The notes beneath the pieces are model-generated. The model was not told where the DNA came from and did not search any database. It saw only the letters and a list, made by a program, of their open reading frames with translations. Below, piece after piece: positions 8,685-17,598 of a DNA stretch of 64,000 nt; the stretch's first letter is position 1, and every line of letters starts with the position of its first letter. The stretch lies in assembly GCF_000062885.1 (NCBI RefSeq), contig NC_009142.1, positions 2,097,584 to 2,161,583 of the forward strand, written 5' to 3'. Made by a program: the position numbers and the translations under genes. The DNA comes from Saccharopolyspora erythraea NRRL 2338 (lineage in GTDB: Bacteria > Actinomycetota > Actinomycetes > Mycobacteriales > Pseudonocardiaceae).

Positions 8685-9601
8685 CGTCGGTCCTCCGTGA
8701 ATGCGAGGTAAGCGGATTCCAGGTGGTTGCCCGCCGGGCCGAAGCCCACGACGCGCACCTCGTCGGCCAGCAGGTCCCGCAGCAGGTCGGCCGCGGCCTG
8801 CTCGGACTCCAGCTCGACGTCGACCCCGGCGGGCGTGGCCTCGCCGGGCGAAAGACCACGGCTGCGCAGCGCGCCGGTGAGATCGCCATCGAGCGCGCGG
8901 ATCCGCCAGGTCGAGCGGTGGCTGCCGAGGTCGGCCATCCGGTGCTCGCTGACGGTCGTGCCGCGGTCGACGAACACGACCCGGTCGGCGATCTCCTCCA
9001 GCTCGGTCAGGATGTGGCTGGACACCAGCACGGCGGTGCCCTCGCGCGCCTGCGCGCGCAGCAGGTCGCGCAGCTCGACCCGCGACCTCGGGTCGAGCCC
9101 GGAGGCCGGCTCGTCCAGCAGCAGCACGCTCGGCCGGTGCACCAGCGCCCTGGCGACGCCGAGCCGCTGCTTCTGCCCGCGCGAGAGCACGTGCACCGGC
9201 TGTGAGGCGAACTCGGCCAGGTGCACCAGGTCGAGCAGCTCCGCGACGCGCTCCCGCGCGGCCGAGGCCGGAACGCGGTAGGCCTCGCAGAAGAAGCCGA
9301 GGTACTCGTGGGTCATCAGCTGGTCGTAGACGCCGAAGGTGTCGGGCATCCAGCCGATGCGGGAGCGCACCGCGTCGGGGTCGGCCACCGGGTCCAGGCC
9401 GGCGATGCGCAGCTCCCCGGAGTCGGGGGCCAGCAGCGTCGCCAGCATGAGCAGCAACGTCGTCTTGCCCGCCCCGTTGGGGCCGACGAGCGCGGTCACC
9501 TCCCCGTGCGGCACGGTGAGGTCCATCCCGCGCACGGCTTCCACCGAGCCGAAGCGCCTGCGGACCTCCCTCGCCAGGATTCCGGCATCTTCTTCCACCA
9601 T
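8681..9601 (-). CDS. ABC transporter ATP-binding protein
   Basis: This 306-aa ATPase has Walker A GPNGAGKTT at about residues 40-48, the signature LSRGQKQRLG, Walker B VLLLDEPASGLDP and the switch His in VLVSSHILTELEE. A roughly 90-aa C-terminal extension after residue 215 is usual in ABC-2 ATPases. GAGGAG precedes the ATG at 9601. It forms a coupled two-gene operon with the permease (4-nt overlap). The FhuF-like gene downstream may be the third cistron, but nothing else links the transporter to iron. Confidence 0.92.
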   Translation of the reverse strand: MVEEDAGILAREVRRRFGSVEAVRGMDLTVPHGEVTALVGPNGAGKTTLLLMLATLLAPDSGELRIAGLDPVADPDAVRSRIGWMPDTFGVYDQLMTHEYLGFFCEAYRVPASAARERVAELLDLVHLAEFASQPVHVLSRGQKQRLGVARALVHRPSVLLLDEPASGLDPRSRVELRDLLRAQAREGTAVLVSSHILTELEEIADRVVFVDRGTTVSEHRMADLGSHRSTWRIRALDGDLTGALRSRGLSPGEATPAGVDVELESEQAAADLLRDLLADEVRVVGFGPAGNHLESAYLAFTEDRR

Positions 9602-9715
9602 CCGGTACTCCTCTGCCGTTGATCTCGTCCCCGTAGGACGTGCCGGGACGGCAGGAGGTTGCAGGCGGGTACGGACGCGACGACATCGCGCTCCGTCCGC
9701 CGGGGCGGTGGCGTT

Positions 9716-9895
9716 TCAGCGCAGCGGCGTCTCGGCCTGCGGCACCGTCGGCCGGGCGGTGACCACGACGGGGCCACCGCAGTTCCAGCACTCGGGGGAG
9801 GCTTCGGGCAGGGTGCGCCCTGCGACGTCGCAGTCCGGGCACGTCCAAGCGGTCACGACCACGTGACCGGGGGAGTGGTGTCGGGGGCCGCTCAT
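9716..9895 (-). CDS. 59-aa zinc-ribbon protein
   Basis: A short minus-strand gene from ATG 9895 to TGA 9716. It encodes two Cys-x2-Cys knuckles (TCPDC at residues 18-22, CWNC at 36-39) separated by 13 residues, a classical zinc ribbon. Nearly all third codon positions are G or C. It has no obvious Shine-Dalgarno site. It lies tail-to-head behind the ABC ATPase gene and divergent from the fmdB-like gene, which also encodes a zinc ribbon. Function is unknown. Confidence 0.6.
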   Translation of the reverse strand: MSGPRHHSPGHVVVTAWTCPDCDVAGRTLPEASPECWNCGGPVVVTARPTVPQAETPLR

Positions 9896-10100
9896 GAGAT
9901 CACCGGGGAATCGTCGACGGGGGAAGAACCGACGGGTTCGGGGGCCGGCTCACGGATGCCCACGAAAACAAACGCCGCCCGCCAGGTCAACGCCCGACCG
10001 GGACCGGAGTCCCTGGACACCGCCCTCGGCACGGGGTGTCCTGGGTGACGGGGCCATTGACCACGGCCGATGGCCGACTGGTAGGTCGGAGGGGGCGCCG

Positions 10101-10379
10101 ATGGCCACATACGAGTACGACTGCCCCGACTGCGGTCGCTTCGAGGCGCACGAGCCGATCGGCACGGCAGCCGACACGCACGAGTGCCCGGGATGCCGGG
10201 GGCAGGCGCGCCGGGTCTTCTCGGCGCCGCACCTGGTCGCCACGAACGCGCCGATGCGGCGGGCGCGAGCGCTCGAGGAGCGCAGCGCCGACGATCCCGC
10301 GGTGGTCTCGGAGATACCGGGCAGGCGGGCGCCCGCGCCCGCCCCGCACCCGGCGCTGAGCCGCCTTCCCCGGCCGTGA
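10101..10379 (+). CDS. fmdB: FmdB-family zinc-ribbon protein
   Basis: This 92-aa protein starts MATYEYDCPDCGRFE and continues with HECPGC, the paired CxxC zinc ribbon that defines the FmdB family, named after a protein of the formamidase operon. The C-terminal half is Arg/Ala/Pro-rich and probably disordered. The ATG is preceded by a G-rich Shine-Dalgarno stretch. Its placement just before an AmiS-type channel and formamidase supports the family name and a role in control or maturation of the amide system, though the biochemical role of FmdB proteins is unsettled. Confidence 0.85.
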   Translation: MATYEYDCPDCGRFEAHEPIGTAADTHECPGCRGQARRVFSAPHLVATNAPMRRARALEERSADDPAVVSEIPGRRAPAPAPHPALSRLPRP

Positions 10380-10432
10380 GACCGGTGCTCGCCCGGCTCG
10401 TCACCACCGTCGCGGCATAGGAGGTGTCATCG

Positions 10433-11077
10433 GTGGCATTCGTGGGACTGCTGTACGTGGGAGCGGTGCTCTTCCTCAACGGCGTGATGCTGCTGGGCAA
10501 GGCCGACCCCAAGTCGATCGGGGTTTTCAACATCTTCGTCGGCGCGCTCCAGGTGGTCACGCCGACCATCCTGATCACCGCCAACCTCGACGACCCCGTG
10601 ACCATCCTCAACGCGTCGGGCATCTACCTGTTCGGCTTCACCTACCTCTACGTCGGCATCGGCCTGATCGGGGAGTTCGACAGCACCGGCGTCGGGTGGT
10701 TCTCGCTGTTCGTCGCGATCATGGCGCTGGGCTACTCGTTCGCGAACTTCCGGCTGCTGGGAGACGCCCCGTTCGGCGTCATCTGGCTCTACTGGTCGTT
10801 CCTGTGGCTGCTGTTCTTCCTCCTCCTCGGGCTGAAGATGGAACGACTGACCATCTACACCGGCTGGGTCGCGGCCATCGAGGGGTGGGTCACCGCGGCG
10901 ATCCCGGCCTTCCTCACCCTCACCGGCTACTGGGTTTACCCGGACCGGATCGCCGTCGCCCTCGCCGTGTTCGGAGTCGTGGTGTTCGCCGGCATCTGGC
11001 TGTTCACCAGCGGCGCGATGCCGCGCCGCGCGGCGCGCGGACCCCGGGCGGCCCCGCCGCCCTCCCCGGCGCACTGA
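10433..11077 (+). CDS. amiS: AmiS/UreI-family amide/urea channel
   Basis: This 214-aa protein has six or seven hydrophobic helices (MAFVGLLYVGAVLFLNGVML at the start, then about 30-50, 60-85, 95-115, 120-140, 150-170, 175-195) and a basic Pro/Ala-rich tail. The LYVGAVLFLNG, FGFTYLYVG and WSFLWLLFF patterns match the AmiS/UreI family of acid-gated urea and short-chain amide channels. GTG at 10433 is chosen because AGGAGGT (10419-10425) is 7-8 nt upstream; an earlier in-frame GTG overlaps that site. It sits between fmdB and fmdA and should bring formamide or acetamide into the cell. Confidence 0.88.
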   Translation: MAFVGLLYVGAVLFLNGVMLLGKADPKSIGVFNIFVGALQVVTPTILITANLDDPVTILNASGIYLFGFTYLYVGIGLIGEFDSTGVGWFSLFVAIMALGYSFANFRLLGDAPFGVIWLYWSFLWLLFFLLLGLKMERLTIYTGWVAAIEGWVTAAIPAFLTLTGYWVYPDRIAVALAVFGVVVFAGIWLFTSGAMPRRAARGPRAAPPPSPAH

Positions 11078-11128
11078 GGCCGGGATCCGGCCCAGCCGGA
11101 GCACACGCATCAGCGGGAGATGATTTCC

Positions 11129-12376
11129 ATGCCAGAAGTGGTGTTCAGCGTCGACCAGTCGAAGTCGATGCGGGAGCAGGCGGTACCGGGCCACAACCGG
11201 TGGCACCCGGACGTCCCGGTGGCCGTGATGGTCCGGCCGGGCCAGGAGTTCCGTGTCGAGTGCCGGGAGTGGACCGACGCGCAGCTCGGCAACAACGACT
11301 CCGCCAACGACGTGCGCGACGTCGACCTTGACGTCACGCACATGCTCTCCGGCCCCATCGGCGTGGAGGGCGCCGAGCCCGGCGACCTCCTGGTGGTCGA
11401 CATCCTCGACCTCGGCCCGGTGCCGCAGGAGGTGGGCGACGCCCCCGGCCAGGGCTGGGGCTACACCGGGGTGTTCGCCAAGGTCAACGGCGGCGGCTTC
11501 CTGACCGACTACTTCCCGGACGCCTACAAGGCGATCTGGGACTTCCACGGCCAGGTGGCGACCTCCCGGCACCTGCCAGGGGTCCGCTACACCGGCATCA
11601 CCCACCCCGGCCTGTTCGGCACGGCCCCCTCCGCGGAGCTGCTGCAGCGGTGGAACCGGCGGGAGCAGGCGCTCATCGACACCGACCCGAACCGGGTGCC
11701 GCCGCTCGGGCTGCCGCCGTCGGCGGCGGGAGCGCTGGCCGGGCAGGCGACCGGTTCCGACGCGGAGCGGATCGCCGCCGAGGGCGCCCGAACGGTGCCC
11801 GCCAGGGAGAACGGAGGCAACCACGACATCAAGAACTTCACCCGCGGTTCCCGGGTGTTCTACCCCGTGCACGTCAAGGACGCCAAGCTCTCCGGCGGCG
11901 ACCTGCACTTCAGCCAGGGCGACGGGGAGATCACCTTCTGCGGTGCGATCGAGATGGGCGGGTTCATCGACTTCCACGTCGACCTCATCAAGGGCGGCAT
12001 GGAGACCTACGGGATCAGCACCAACCCGGTGTTCATGCCGGGCAACGTCGAGCCGCGCTACTCGGAGTTCATGACCTTCATCGGGATCTCGGTGGACCAC
12101 GACACCGACACGAACTACTACCTGGACGCCTCGGTGGCCTACCGCCGCGCGTGCCTGAACGGCGTCGAGTACCTCAAGAAGTTCGGCTACAGCGGTGAGC
12201 AGGCGTACCTGCTGCTCGGGTCGGCTCCGGTCGAGGGCCGGATCAGCGGCGTGGTGGACATCCCCAACGCGTGCTGCTCGCTGTATGTGCCCACGGCGAT
12301 CTTCGACTTCGACGTGCGGCCGAGCGCGGCGGGCCCGGCCAGGGAGGACCGCGGCCAGTGCGCGGTGACGTCCTGA
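11129..12376 (+). CDS. fmdA: Formamidase/acetamidase
   Basis: This 415-aa enzyme of the FmdA/AmdA amidohydrolase family hydrolyses formamide or acetamide to ammonia plus formate or acetate. Visible family features are VPGHNRWHPD, the long conserved block around GYTGVFAKVNGGGFLTDYFP, GNHDIKNFTRGSR, FSQGDGEITFCGAIEM and CCSLYVPTAIFDFD. It is full length. ATG 11129 fits GGGAGA 8 nt upstream better than the in-frame ATG at 11120. With fmdB and amiS it forms a nitrogen-scavenging operon, closed by a perfect 14-bp stem terminator. Confidence 0.95.
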   Translation: MPEVVFSVDQSKSMREQAVPGHNRWHPDVPVAVMVRPGQEFRVECREWTDAQLGNNDSANDVRDVDLDVTHMLSGPIGVEGAEPGDLLVVDILDLGPVPQEVGDAPGQGWGYTGVFAKVNGGGFLTDYFPDAYKAIWDFHGQVATSRHLPGVRYTGITHPGLFGTAPSAELLQRWNRREQALIDTDPNRVPPLGLPPSAAGALAGQATGSDAERIAAEGARTVPARENGGNHDIKNFTRGSRVFYPVHVKDAKLSGGDLHFSQGDGEITFCGAIEMGGFIDFHVDLIKGGMETYGISTNPVFMPGNVEPRYSEFMTFIGISVDHDTDTNYYLDASVAYRRACLNGVEYLKKFGYSGEQAYLLLGSAPVEGRISGVVDIPNACCSLYVPTAIFDFDVRPSAAGPAREDRGQCAVTS

Positions 12377-12380
12377 CCGC

Positions 12381-12414
12381 CGGGTGGCCCCGCCCGCCGA
12401 GGCGGGGCCACCCG
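12381..12414 (+). terminator. Perfect 14-bp stem after fmdA
   Basis: Arms 12381-12394 and 12401-12414 are exactly complementary around a 6-nt loop (CGCCGA), 4 nt after the fmdA stop. There is no T-run, common for high-GC actinobacterial terminators. It separates the amide operon from the DUF427 gene. Confidence 0.7.
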
Positions 12415-12473
12415 CGGGAAGCAGGTGGGGCCGCCCGGCGTTGACCCTGGAACTCGACGTTTCGGAGGTCAGC

Positions 12474-13235
12474 ATGAGCAGCGGCCAGAGCCAGGACGTA
12501 CCGACCGAGGTCTCGCACAAGCGGGTGCGCGCATACCTGCGCGGCGGACTCGTGGCCGACACCCGGCGTCCGGTCCTGGTGTGGGAGCACCAGCACTACC
12601 CGACCTACTACCTGCCGGCCGAGGACGTGCTGGCCCGGCTCGAACCGACCGGAGCCACGCGGCGCTCCGGTCGCTTGGGCGACGGCACGGTCTACGACGT
12701 GCGGGCGGGCGAGGCCGTCGCCGAAGCGGCCGCCATCGGCTACCCGGAGTCGCCGGTGCCCGAGCTGCGCGGGCTCGTGCGGATCGCGTGGGAGGCCATG
12801 GACCACTGGTTCGAGGAGGACGAACCGGTCTACGTGCACCCGCGCGACCCGCACAAGCGCGTCGACGTGCTGGCCAGCTCGCGCCACGTCGTCGTGCGCA
12901 TCGGCGACGTCGTCGTGGCCGACTCCCACCGCCCGCACATCCTGTTCGAGACGGGCCTGCCGCCGCGGTACTACCTGCCGATCACCGATGTCCGCATCGA
13001 CCTGCTGCGCCCGTCGGACCACCGGACCCAGTGCCCCTACAAGGGCACCGCGAGCTACTGGGACGTCGTCATCGGCGACACCGAGCACGCGGGCATCGTG
13101 TGGTCCTACCCCGTGCCGCTGCCGGAGAGCCAGAAGATCGCCGGGCTGGCGTGCTTCTACGACGAACGCGTGGACATCACGGTCGACGGCGAACCCCAGC
13201 AGCGCCCGCGCACGCCGTTCAGCCCGGCGTCGTAG
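12474..13235 (+). CDS. DUF427 domain protein, tandem
   Basis: This 253-aa protein has two DUF427-like halves: residues about 15-110 (KRVRAYLRGGLVADTRRPVLVWEH...YYLPAEDV) and about 125-240 (VDVLASSRHVVVRIGDVVVADS...YYLPITDVRIDLL, then CPYKGTASYWDV). The repeated V-ADS/T...YYLP pattern shows the duplication. The biochemical function of the family is not established. ATG 12474 has GGAGGT 5 nt upstream. It is separated from fmdA by a terminator and is convergent with the sigma factor gene. Confidence 0.85.
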   Translation: MSSGQSQDVPTEVSHKRVRAYLRGGLVADTRRPVLVWEHQHYPTYYLPAEDVLARLEPTGATRRSGRLGDGTVYDVRAGEAVAEAAAIGYPESPVPELRGLVRIAWEAMDHWFEEDEPVYVHPRDPHKRVDVLASSRHVVVRIGDVVVADSHRPHILFETGLPPRYYLPITDVRIDLLRPSDHRTQCPYKGTASYWDVVIGDTEHAGIVWSYPVPLPESQKIAGLACFYDERVDITVDGEPQQRPRTPFSPAS

Positions 13236-13303
13236 CCGCGGCTTCCGGGTTGCCACCGCTGAGTTCCAGGCTCATGGCGGCCCGAAGAACTCACACCGAC
13301 AGG

Positions 13304-14224
13304 TCAGGGCTCGAGGGGTTCGACGTCGAGCTCGGCCAGGCGGGCGGGGTCGGCGATGACGTCGATGCCGACGATCCGGCCGTCCTCGACGGCGAAGCCG
13401 AACACCACGCGCGGCGTCCCGCCCGGTGCGTAGGTGGCCGCCAGGACGCCGTCGACGAGCGCGGGCTGCGCCCCGCGCGCGCGACCGGAGAAGGTGTCGG
13501 CCACCGCCGAGGCCCCGCGGATCTCGCCGGCCAGCAGCGGAGCGCCGTGCGCCCGGCTCGCCCCGGCCGTCTCCACCGCCGCGGGGTCGGCACGCAGCAC
13601 GACGTCCGGGTCGAGCACCGCCAGCAGGGCGTCGAGGTCGCCGCCGCGGGCGGCGGTCAGGAAGGCGTCGACGACCTCGCGCCTGCGGGCCGCGTCGCCT
13701 TCGGTGGTGCCGGCTCCGCCGGCGGGGGAGGTGCCCTGCACCCGGCGGCGGGCCCGGCTGGCCAGCTGGCGCGCGGCCGCGGTGCTGCGGCCGACGACGG
13801 GGGCGATCTCGTCGTAGGGCACCGCGAACATGTCGTGCAGTACGAACGCCAGCCGTTCGGCGGGCTCGAGCGTGTCCAGCACGACCAGCAGCGCCTGCCC
13901 GACCGAGTCGGCCAGGACGGCCTGCTGCTCGGGCGTGGCGGGGTCCCGCCCGCCCGCGACCTCGTCGGGCAGGTGCACGCCCCGCGGGTCCTCGCGCCGC
14001 GACTTCCGCGAGCGCAGCACGTCCAGGCAGACCCGGCCCACGACGGTGGTCAGCCAGCCGCCCAGGTTGGCCACCTCGGAGGTGTCGGAGCGGCTGAGGC
14101 GCAGCCAGGCCTCCTGCACCGCGTCCTCGGCCTCGGCGTGCGAGCCGAGCATCCGGTAGGCCACCGCGCGCAGGTGAGCGCGGTGCGCCTCGAACCGGTC
14201 GGCCAGGAACTCGTTCTCGTCCAT
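13304..14224 (-). CDS. ECF sigma factor, ECF41/SigJ type with SnoaL-like C-terminal domain
   Basis: This 306-aa sigma-70 family factor has region 2 in FEAHRAHLRAVAYRMLGSHAEAEDAVQEAWLRL and region 4 around LEPAERLAFVLHDMFAVPYDEIAPVVGRS. A roughly 120-aa C-terminal NTF2/SnoaL-like domain starts at RREVVDAFLTAARGGDLDALLAVLDPDVV. ECF41 factors use such an extension for self-control instead of a separate anti-sigma factor. Their usual partner is a carboxymuconolactone-decarboxylase, oxidoreductase or epimerase gene; none is adjacent, although an AhpD-like gene lies 5 kb away. Start ATG 14224; GTG at 14236 is also possible. Confidence 0.88.
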   Translation of the reverse strand: MDENEFLADRFEAHRAHLRAVAYRMLGSHAEAEDAVQEAWLRLSRSDTSEVANLGGWLTTVVGRVCLDVLRSRKSRREDPRGVHLPDEVAGGRDPATPEQQAVLADSVGQALLVVLDTLEPAERLAFVLHDMFAVPYDEIAPVVGRSTAAARQLASRARRRVQGTSPAGGAGTTEGDAARRREVVDAFLTAARGGDLDALLAVLDPDVVLRADPAAVETAGASRAHGAPLLAGEIRGASAVADTFSGRARGAQPALVDGVLAATYAPGGTPRVVFGFAVEDGRIVGIDVIADPARLAELDVEPLEP

Positions 14225-14356
14225 CGCTGCGGTCACATTCTCTCGGGACGGTCCGTCACAGGTGTTGACGGACGACGCGCATCGGATGTGACGAGGAGGG
14301 ACCGCGCGGCTGTGACGAGATGCGACCCCACAGCCGTGGACGACCAGGAGTGGGAT

Positions 14357-14400
14357 GCCGTCCCGCCCGGGGTGAACGGGGGCGCGCCGGGCGGGACGGC
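14357..14400 (-). terminator. Perfect 14-bp stem downstream of gcl
   Basis: Arms 14357-14370 and 14387-14400 are exactly complementary around a 16-nt loop, 3 nt past the gcl stop. It would end the garR-gcl transcript before the sigma factor gene. Confidence 0.65.
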
Positions 14401-14403
14401 GGC

Positions 14404-16179
14404 TCAGAGGAGCGGCGCGGTGGCGGTGGGGGCGTCCGCCGCGACCTCCGCGAGTGCCTCGAACTCGGCGACGCCGTCGATCTCGGTGCCCATGGAGATG
14501 TTGGTGACGCGTTCGAGGATGACCTCCACGACCACCGGCACCTGGTGCTCCGCGGCGAGGTTCCCGGCCTTCTCGAACGCGGGCAGCAGGTCGCCGGGCT
14601 CGTGCACCCGGATCGCCTTGCAGCCCAGCCCTTCGGCGACCTTGACGTGGTCGACGCCGTAAGCGCCGAGCTCGGGGGCGTTGATGTTCTCGAACGACAG
14701 CTGCACGCAGTAGTCCATGTCGAACCCGCGCTGGGCCTGCCGGATCAGCCCGAGGTAGGAGTTGTTGACCACGACGTGCACGTAGGGCAGGTTGAACTGC
14801 GCGCCGACCGCGAGCTCTTCGAGCATGAACTGGAAGTCGTAGTCGCCGGAGATCGCGACGACCGGGGCTTCCGGGTCGGCCACCCGCACCCCGAGCGCGG
14901 CGGGCACCGTCCAGCCGAGCGGACCGGCCTGGCCGCAGTTGATCCAGTGCCGGGCCTGTTGCACGTGCAGGAACTGGGCCGCTGCGATCTGGGACAGCCC
15001 GATCGCGCTGACGTAGCGGGTCTCGGGTCCGAACGCCCGGTTCATCTCCTCGTAGACGCGCTGGGGCTTGATCGGGACATCGTCGAAGTGGGTGCGCCGC
15101 TGGAGGGTCTGCTTGCGCCTCCGGCACTGCGCCACCCACTCGCTGCGGTCGGGGAGCGTCCCTGCGGCCTTGCGCGCGCGGGCCACCTCGACGAACCGTT
15201 CCAGCGCGGCTCCGGCATCGGAGACGATCCCGTAGCCGGGCGCGAACACCCGGCCGATCTGGGTGGGTTCGATGTCGACGTGGACGAACGTGCGGCCCCG
15301 CGTGTAGGTGTCGAGGCCGCCGGTGTGCCGGTTCGCCCAGCGGTTGCCGATGCCCAGCACGAAGTCGGCCTCGAGCATCGTGGCGTTGCCGTAGCGGTGG
15401 GCGGCCTGCAGCCCCACCATGCCCGCCATCAGCGGGTGGTCGTCGGCGATGGTGCCCCAGCCCATCAGCGTGGGCACGACCGGGACGTCGACCAGCTCGG
15501 CGAACTCGACCAGGAGACCGGCGGCATCGGCGTTGACGATCCCGCCGCCGGCGACGATCAGCGGGCGCTCGGCGGCAGCCAGCATCGCCAGCGCCTTCTC
15601 GGCCTGGGCCCGGGTCGCCGCCGGCCTGGCCAGCGGCATCGGTTCGTAGGTGTCGGGGTCGAACTCGATCTCGGCGAGCTGGACGTCGACGGGCAGGTCG
15701 ATCAGCACCGGACCCGGCCTGCCGGAGCGCATGAGGTGGAAGGCCCGCTGGAAGGCGCCGGGCACCTGCGCGGGTTCCAGGACGGTGACCGCCATCTTGG
15801 TCACCGGCTGCGCGATCGAGGAGATGTCGACGGCCTGGAAGTCCTCCTTGTGCAACCGGGCCACCGGAGCCTGTCCGGTGATGCACAGGATCGGGACCGA
15901 GTCGGCCGAGGCCGAGTACAGGCCGGTGATCATGTCGGTTCCGGCGGGGCCGGACGTGCCGACGCACACGCCGATGTTGCCCGGCGCGGTCCGGGTGTAG
16001 CCCTCGGCCATGTGCGAGGCGCCTTCGACGTGGCGGGCCAGCGTGTGCCCGATCCCCCCGCGGGCGCGCAACGCGGCGTAGAAGGGGTTGATCGCGGCGC
16101 CGGGGACGCCGAACGCGTGGTCCACCCCCTCGCGCTTGAGGATTTCCACGGCCGCGGCGGCGGCGGTCATCTTGGGCAT
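14404..16179 (-). CDS. gcl: Glyoxylate carboligase (tartronate-semialdehyde synthase)
   Basis: This 591-aa ThDP/FAD enzyme condenses two glyoxylate to tartronate semialdehyde plus CO2. The length matches Gcl. Diagnostic features are [17 protein letters not shown], with Val rather than the catalytic Glu of other ThDP carboligases in the N-terminal domain, then [17 protein letters not shown], and the ThDP-binding [12 protein letters not shown]...VVVNNSYLG. Start ATG 16179 with GAGGAGAG upstream. It lies 17 nt behind garR, the next step of the glycerate pathway. No hydroxypyruvate isomerase or glycerate kinase gene is adjacent. Confidence 0.95.
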   Translation of the reverse strand: MPKMTAAAAAVEILKREGVDHAFGVPGAAINPFYAALRARGGIGHTLARHVEGASHMAEGYTRTAPGNIGVCVGTSGPAGTDMITGLYSASADSVPILCITGQAPVARLHKEDFQAVDISSIAQPVTKMAVTVLEPAQVPGAFQRAFHLMRSGRPGPVLIDLPVDVQLAEIEFDPDTYEPMPLARPAATRAQAEKALAMLAAAERPLIVAGGGIVNADAAGLLVEFAELVDVPVVPTLMGWGTIADDHPLMAGMVGLQAAHRYGNATMLEADFVLGIGNRWANRHTGGLDTYTRGRTFVHVDIEPTQIGRVFAPGYGIVSDAGAALERFVEVARARKAAGTLPDRSEWVAQCRRRKQTLQRRTHFDDVPIKPQRVYEEMNRAFGPETRYVSAIGLSQIAAAQFLHVQQARHWINCGQAGPLGWTVPAALGVRVADPEAPVVAISGDYDFQFMLEELAVGAQFNLPYVHVVVNNSYLGLIRQAQRGFDMDYCVQLSFENINAPELGAYGVDHVKVAEGLGCKAIRVHEPGDLLPAFEKAGNLAAEHQVPVVVEVILERVTNISMGTEIDGVAEFEALAEVAADAPTATAPLL

Positions 16180-16196
16180 GTTCGGTTCTTCTCTCC

Positions 16197-17084
16197 TCAG
16201 GATTTCCGGCCGCGACCGGAGAGTTCTTCGGCCAGCTTCAGCAGGGCCGAGTGGTCGAGGCCGCCGTCGCCGCGCGCGACCAGGGCGGCGACGAGCTGCG
16301 ACACCACCGCACCCAGCGGCAGCACCACGCCCGACTCGCGGGCGGTCGACTCGACGATGCCGAGGTCCTTGTGGTGCAGGGCGAGGCGGAACCCAGGCGT
16401 GAACTCGCGGGCGAACATGCCCGCGGACTTGCGGTCGAGGACGGCGCTGCCCGCGAGGCCACCGGCAAGGACCTTCGTCGCGGCATCGGTGTCGACGTCC
16501 TGGGCCTCCAGGAACACGATCGCCTCGGCGACGAGCTCGAGGTTCCCGGCGACGATGAGCTGGTTGGCCGCCTTGACCGTCTGCCCCGCGCCCGCGGGGC
16601 CCACGCGCACGATCGTCTTGCCGACCGCGTCGAGCACCGGCCGGGCCGCCTCGAAGTCCTCGGGCGCACCGCCGACCATGATGGACAGCGCGCCGTCGAT
16701 GGCGCCCTGCTCGCCGCCGCTGACCGGAGCGTCGAGCACGCGCACGCCGAACCGCTCGGCCGTGGCGGCGACGGATTTCGACGTCTCCGGGCGGATCGTG
16801 CTGCAGTCGATCAGCAGCACGCCTTCCTTCGCACTGGCCAGGACACCGCCCTCGCCGAGCACGACCTCCTCGACGTCCGAGGAGTCCGGCAGCATCGTCA
16901 CGACGACGTCCGCCGCGCGCACGGCCTCGGCGATCGAGTCCGCCGCCCGGCCGCCCTGCTCGACGAGCCTGTCGACCGGAGGACGGCTGCGGTTGAAGCC
17001 GATCACGTCGAACCCGGCTCGCACGAGGTTGCGGGCCATCGGCCCGCCCATGATGCCCAGCCCCAGGAACGCAACAGTGGTCAT
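16197..17084 (-). CDS. garR: 2-hydroxy-3-oxopropionate (tartronate semialdehyde) reductase
   Basis: This 295-aa beta-hydroxyacid dehydrogenase has the nucleotide-binding start [19 protein letters not shown]. The substrate site [22 protein letters not shown] lies near residues 115-140 and the catalytic Lys in [17 protein letters not shown] near 170. It reduces tartronate semialdehyde to D-glycerate. The choice over 3-hydroxyisobutyrate dehydrogenase rests on its position directly before gcl. ATG 17084 is preferred over an upstream in-frame start because GGGAGAG precedes it. The promoter region carries the shared motif at 17134-17149. Confidence 0.9.
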   Translation of the reverse strand: MTTVAFLGLGIMGGPMARNLVRAGFDVIGFNRSRPPVDRLVEQGGRAADSIAEAVRAADVVVTMLPDSSDVEEVVLGEGGVLASAKEGVLLIDCSTIRPETSKSVAATAERFGVRVLDAPVSGGEQGAIDGALSIMVGGAPEDFEAARPVLDAVGKTIVRVGPAGAGQTVKAANQLIVAGNLELVAEAIVFLEAQDVDTDAATKVLAGGLAGSAVLDRKSAGMFAREFTPGFRLALHHKDLGIVESTARESGVVLPLGAVVSQLVAALVARGDGGLDHSALLKLAEELSGRGRKS

Positions 17085-17133
17085 GGAAATCTCTCCCTGG
17101 TCGCTTGCGCAGCGCCCGCACGGTTTCACATTG

Positions 17134-17149
17134 CGGAAGAATACTTCTG
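17134..17149. promoter_or_regulatory. Operator copy A upstream of garR
   Basis: CGGAAGAATACTTCTG, 50 bp upstream of the garR start codon. Together with copy B it gives the consensus CGRAAGWRTACTTCYG, almost a perfect palindrome. The regulator is unknown; glyoxylate genes are often under IclR-type repressors, which is inference. Confidence 0.5.
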
Positions 17150-17445
17150 TGTGGTGAAAACAGACGCTAAGCTGACGCCCTGCGTCGCGTCAAGCCCGGC
17201 GTGTTCAGGCTGCGCGGAGGCGGCTCCTCGTCGCCAGTCCGCCGCGTCGTGAACCGCCTGGTGCACCGTCTCTCGTCGCCAGTCCCGCCGGCTTGCGATG
17301 TCAGTCCGTCGGTTCGCGACCCATTTGGTGTGCTGCCGATTGGAGTAGAGTCCTCCGGCGAGCCGTCGCCGCGCGACGCGCCCCGGTGGCCCGATTCGCG
17401 ATTCCGCGATCGGGCCGGAGAAGATGGATCCGTTCCAGTTTTGTT

Positions 17446-17462
17446 CTCAACAATTTGTTGAG
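17446..17462. repeat. Perfect 7-bp inverted repeat CTCAACA/TGTTGAG
   Basis: Two 7-bp arms separated by ATT, in an AT-rich stretch about 140 bp before the transporter start. This could be a second operator or a weak hairpin. No gene overlaps it. Confidence 0.4.
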
Positions 17463-17562
17463 TTTCCTGGTCGGAAACAATTGCGAGACCATTCGCGAAT
17501 TCCGCTCGCGAGCACTTGCTTGACGGGATGGGTGCCCCGACTCACACTCAGGTCCCACATAA

Positions 17563-17578
17563 CGAAAGTGTACTTCCG
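17563..17578. promoter_or_regulatory. Operator copy B upstream of the dicarboxylate transporter
   Basis: CGAAAGTGTACTTCCG, ending 20 bp before the GTG start of the transporter. It pairs with itself at six of eight positions and matches copy A at 11 of 16 bases. A factor bound here would cover the 5' leader or start region, so repression is the simplest reading. Confidence 0.5.
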
Positions 17579-17598
17579 CATCGCGAAAGAAGCTACTC

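Larger units (their letters stand above)
17085..17598. promoter_or_regulatory. 514-bp divergent intergenic region, relatively AT-rich
   Basis: This is the control region between garR (minus) and the dicarboxylate transporter (plus). It holds no believable gene. It contains two copies of a near-palindromic 16-mer (listed separately), the perfect inverted repeat CTCAACA-ATT-TGTTGAG (17446-17462), and GTTTCC-5 nt-GGAAAC (17462-17478). A TTGACG at 17520-17525 is a possible -35 box for the transporter, with only a poor -10 (CACACT). Confidence 0.6.

Noticed and set aside
13304-15967. An 887-codon minus-strand frame joining the sigma factor to a long upstream stretch
   Set aside because: Upstream of 14224 it only shadows gcl in another frame; the sigma factor homology starts at MDENEF.
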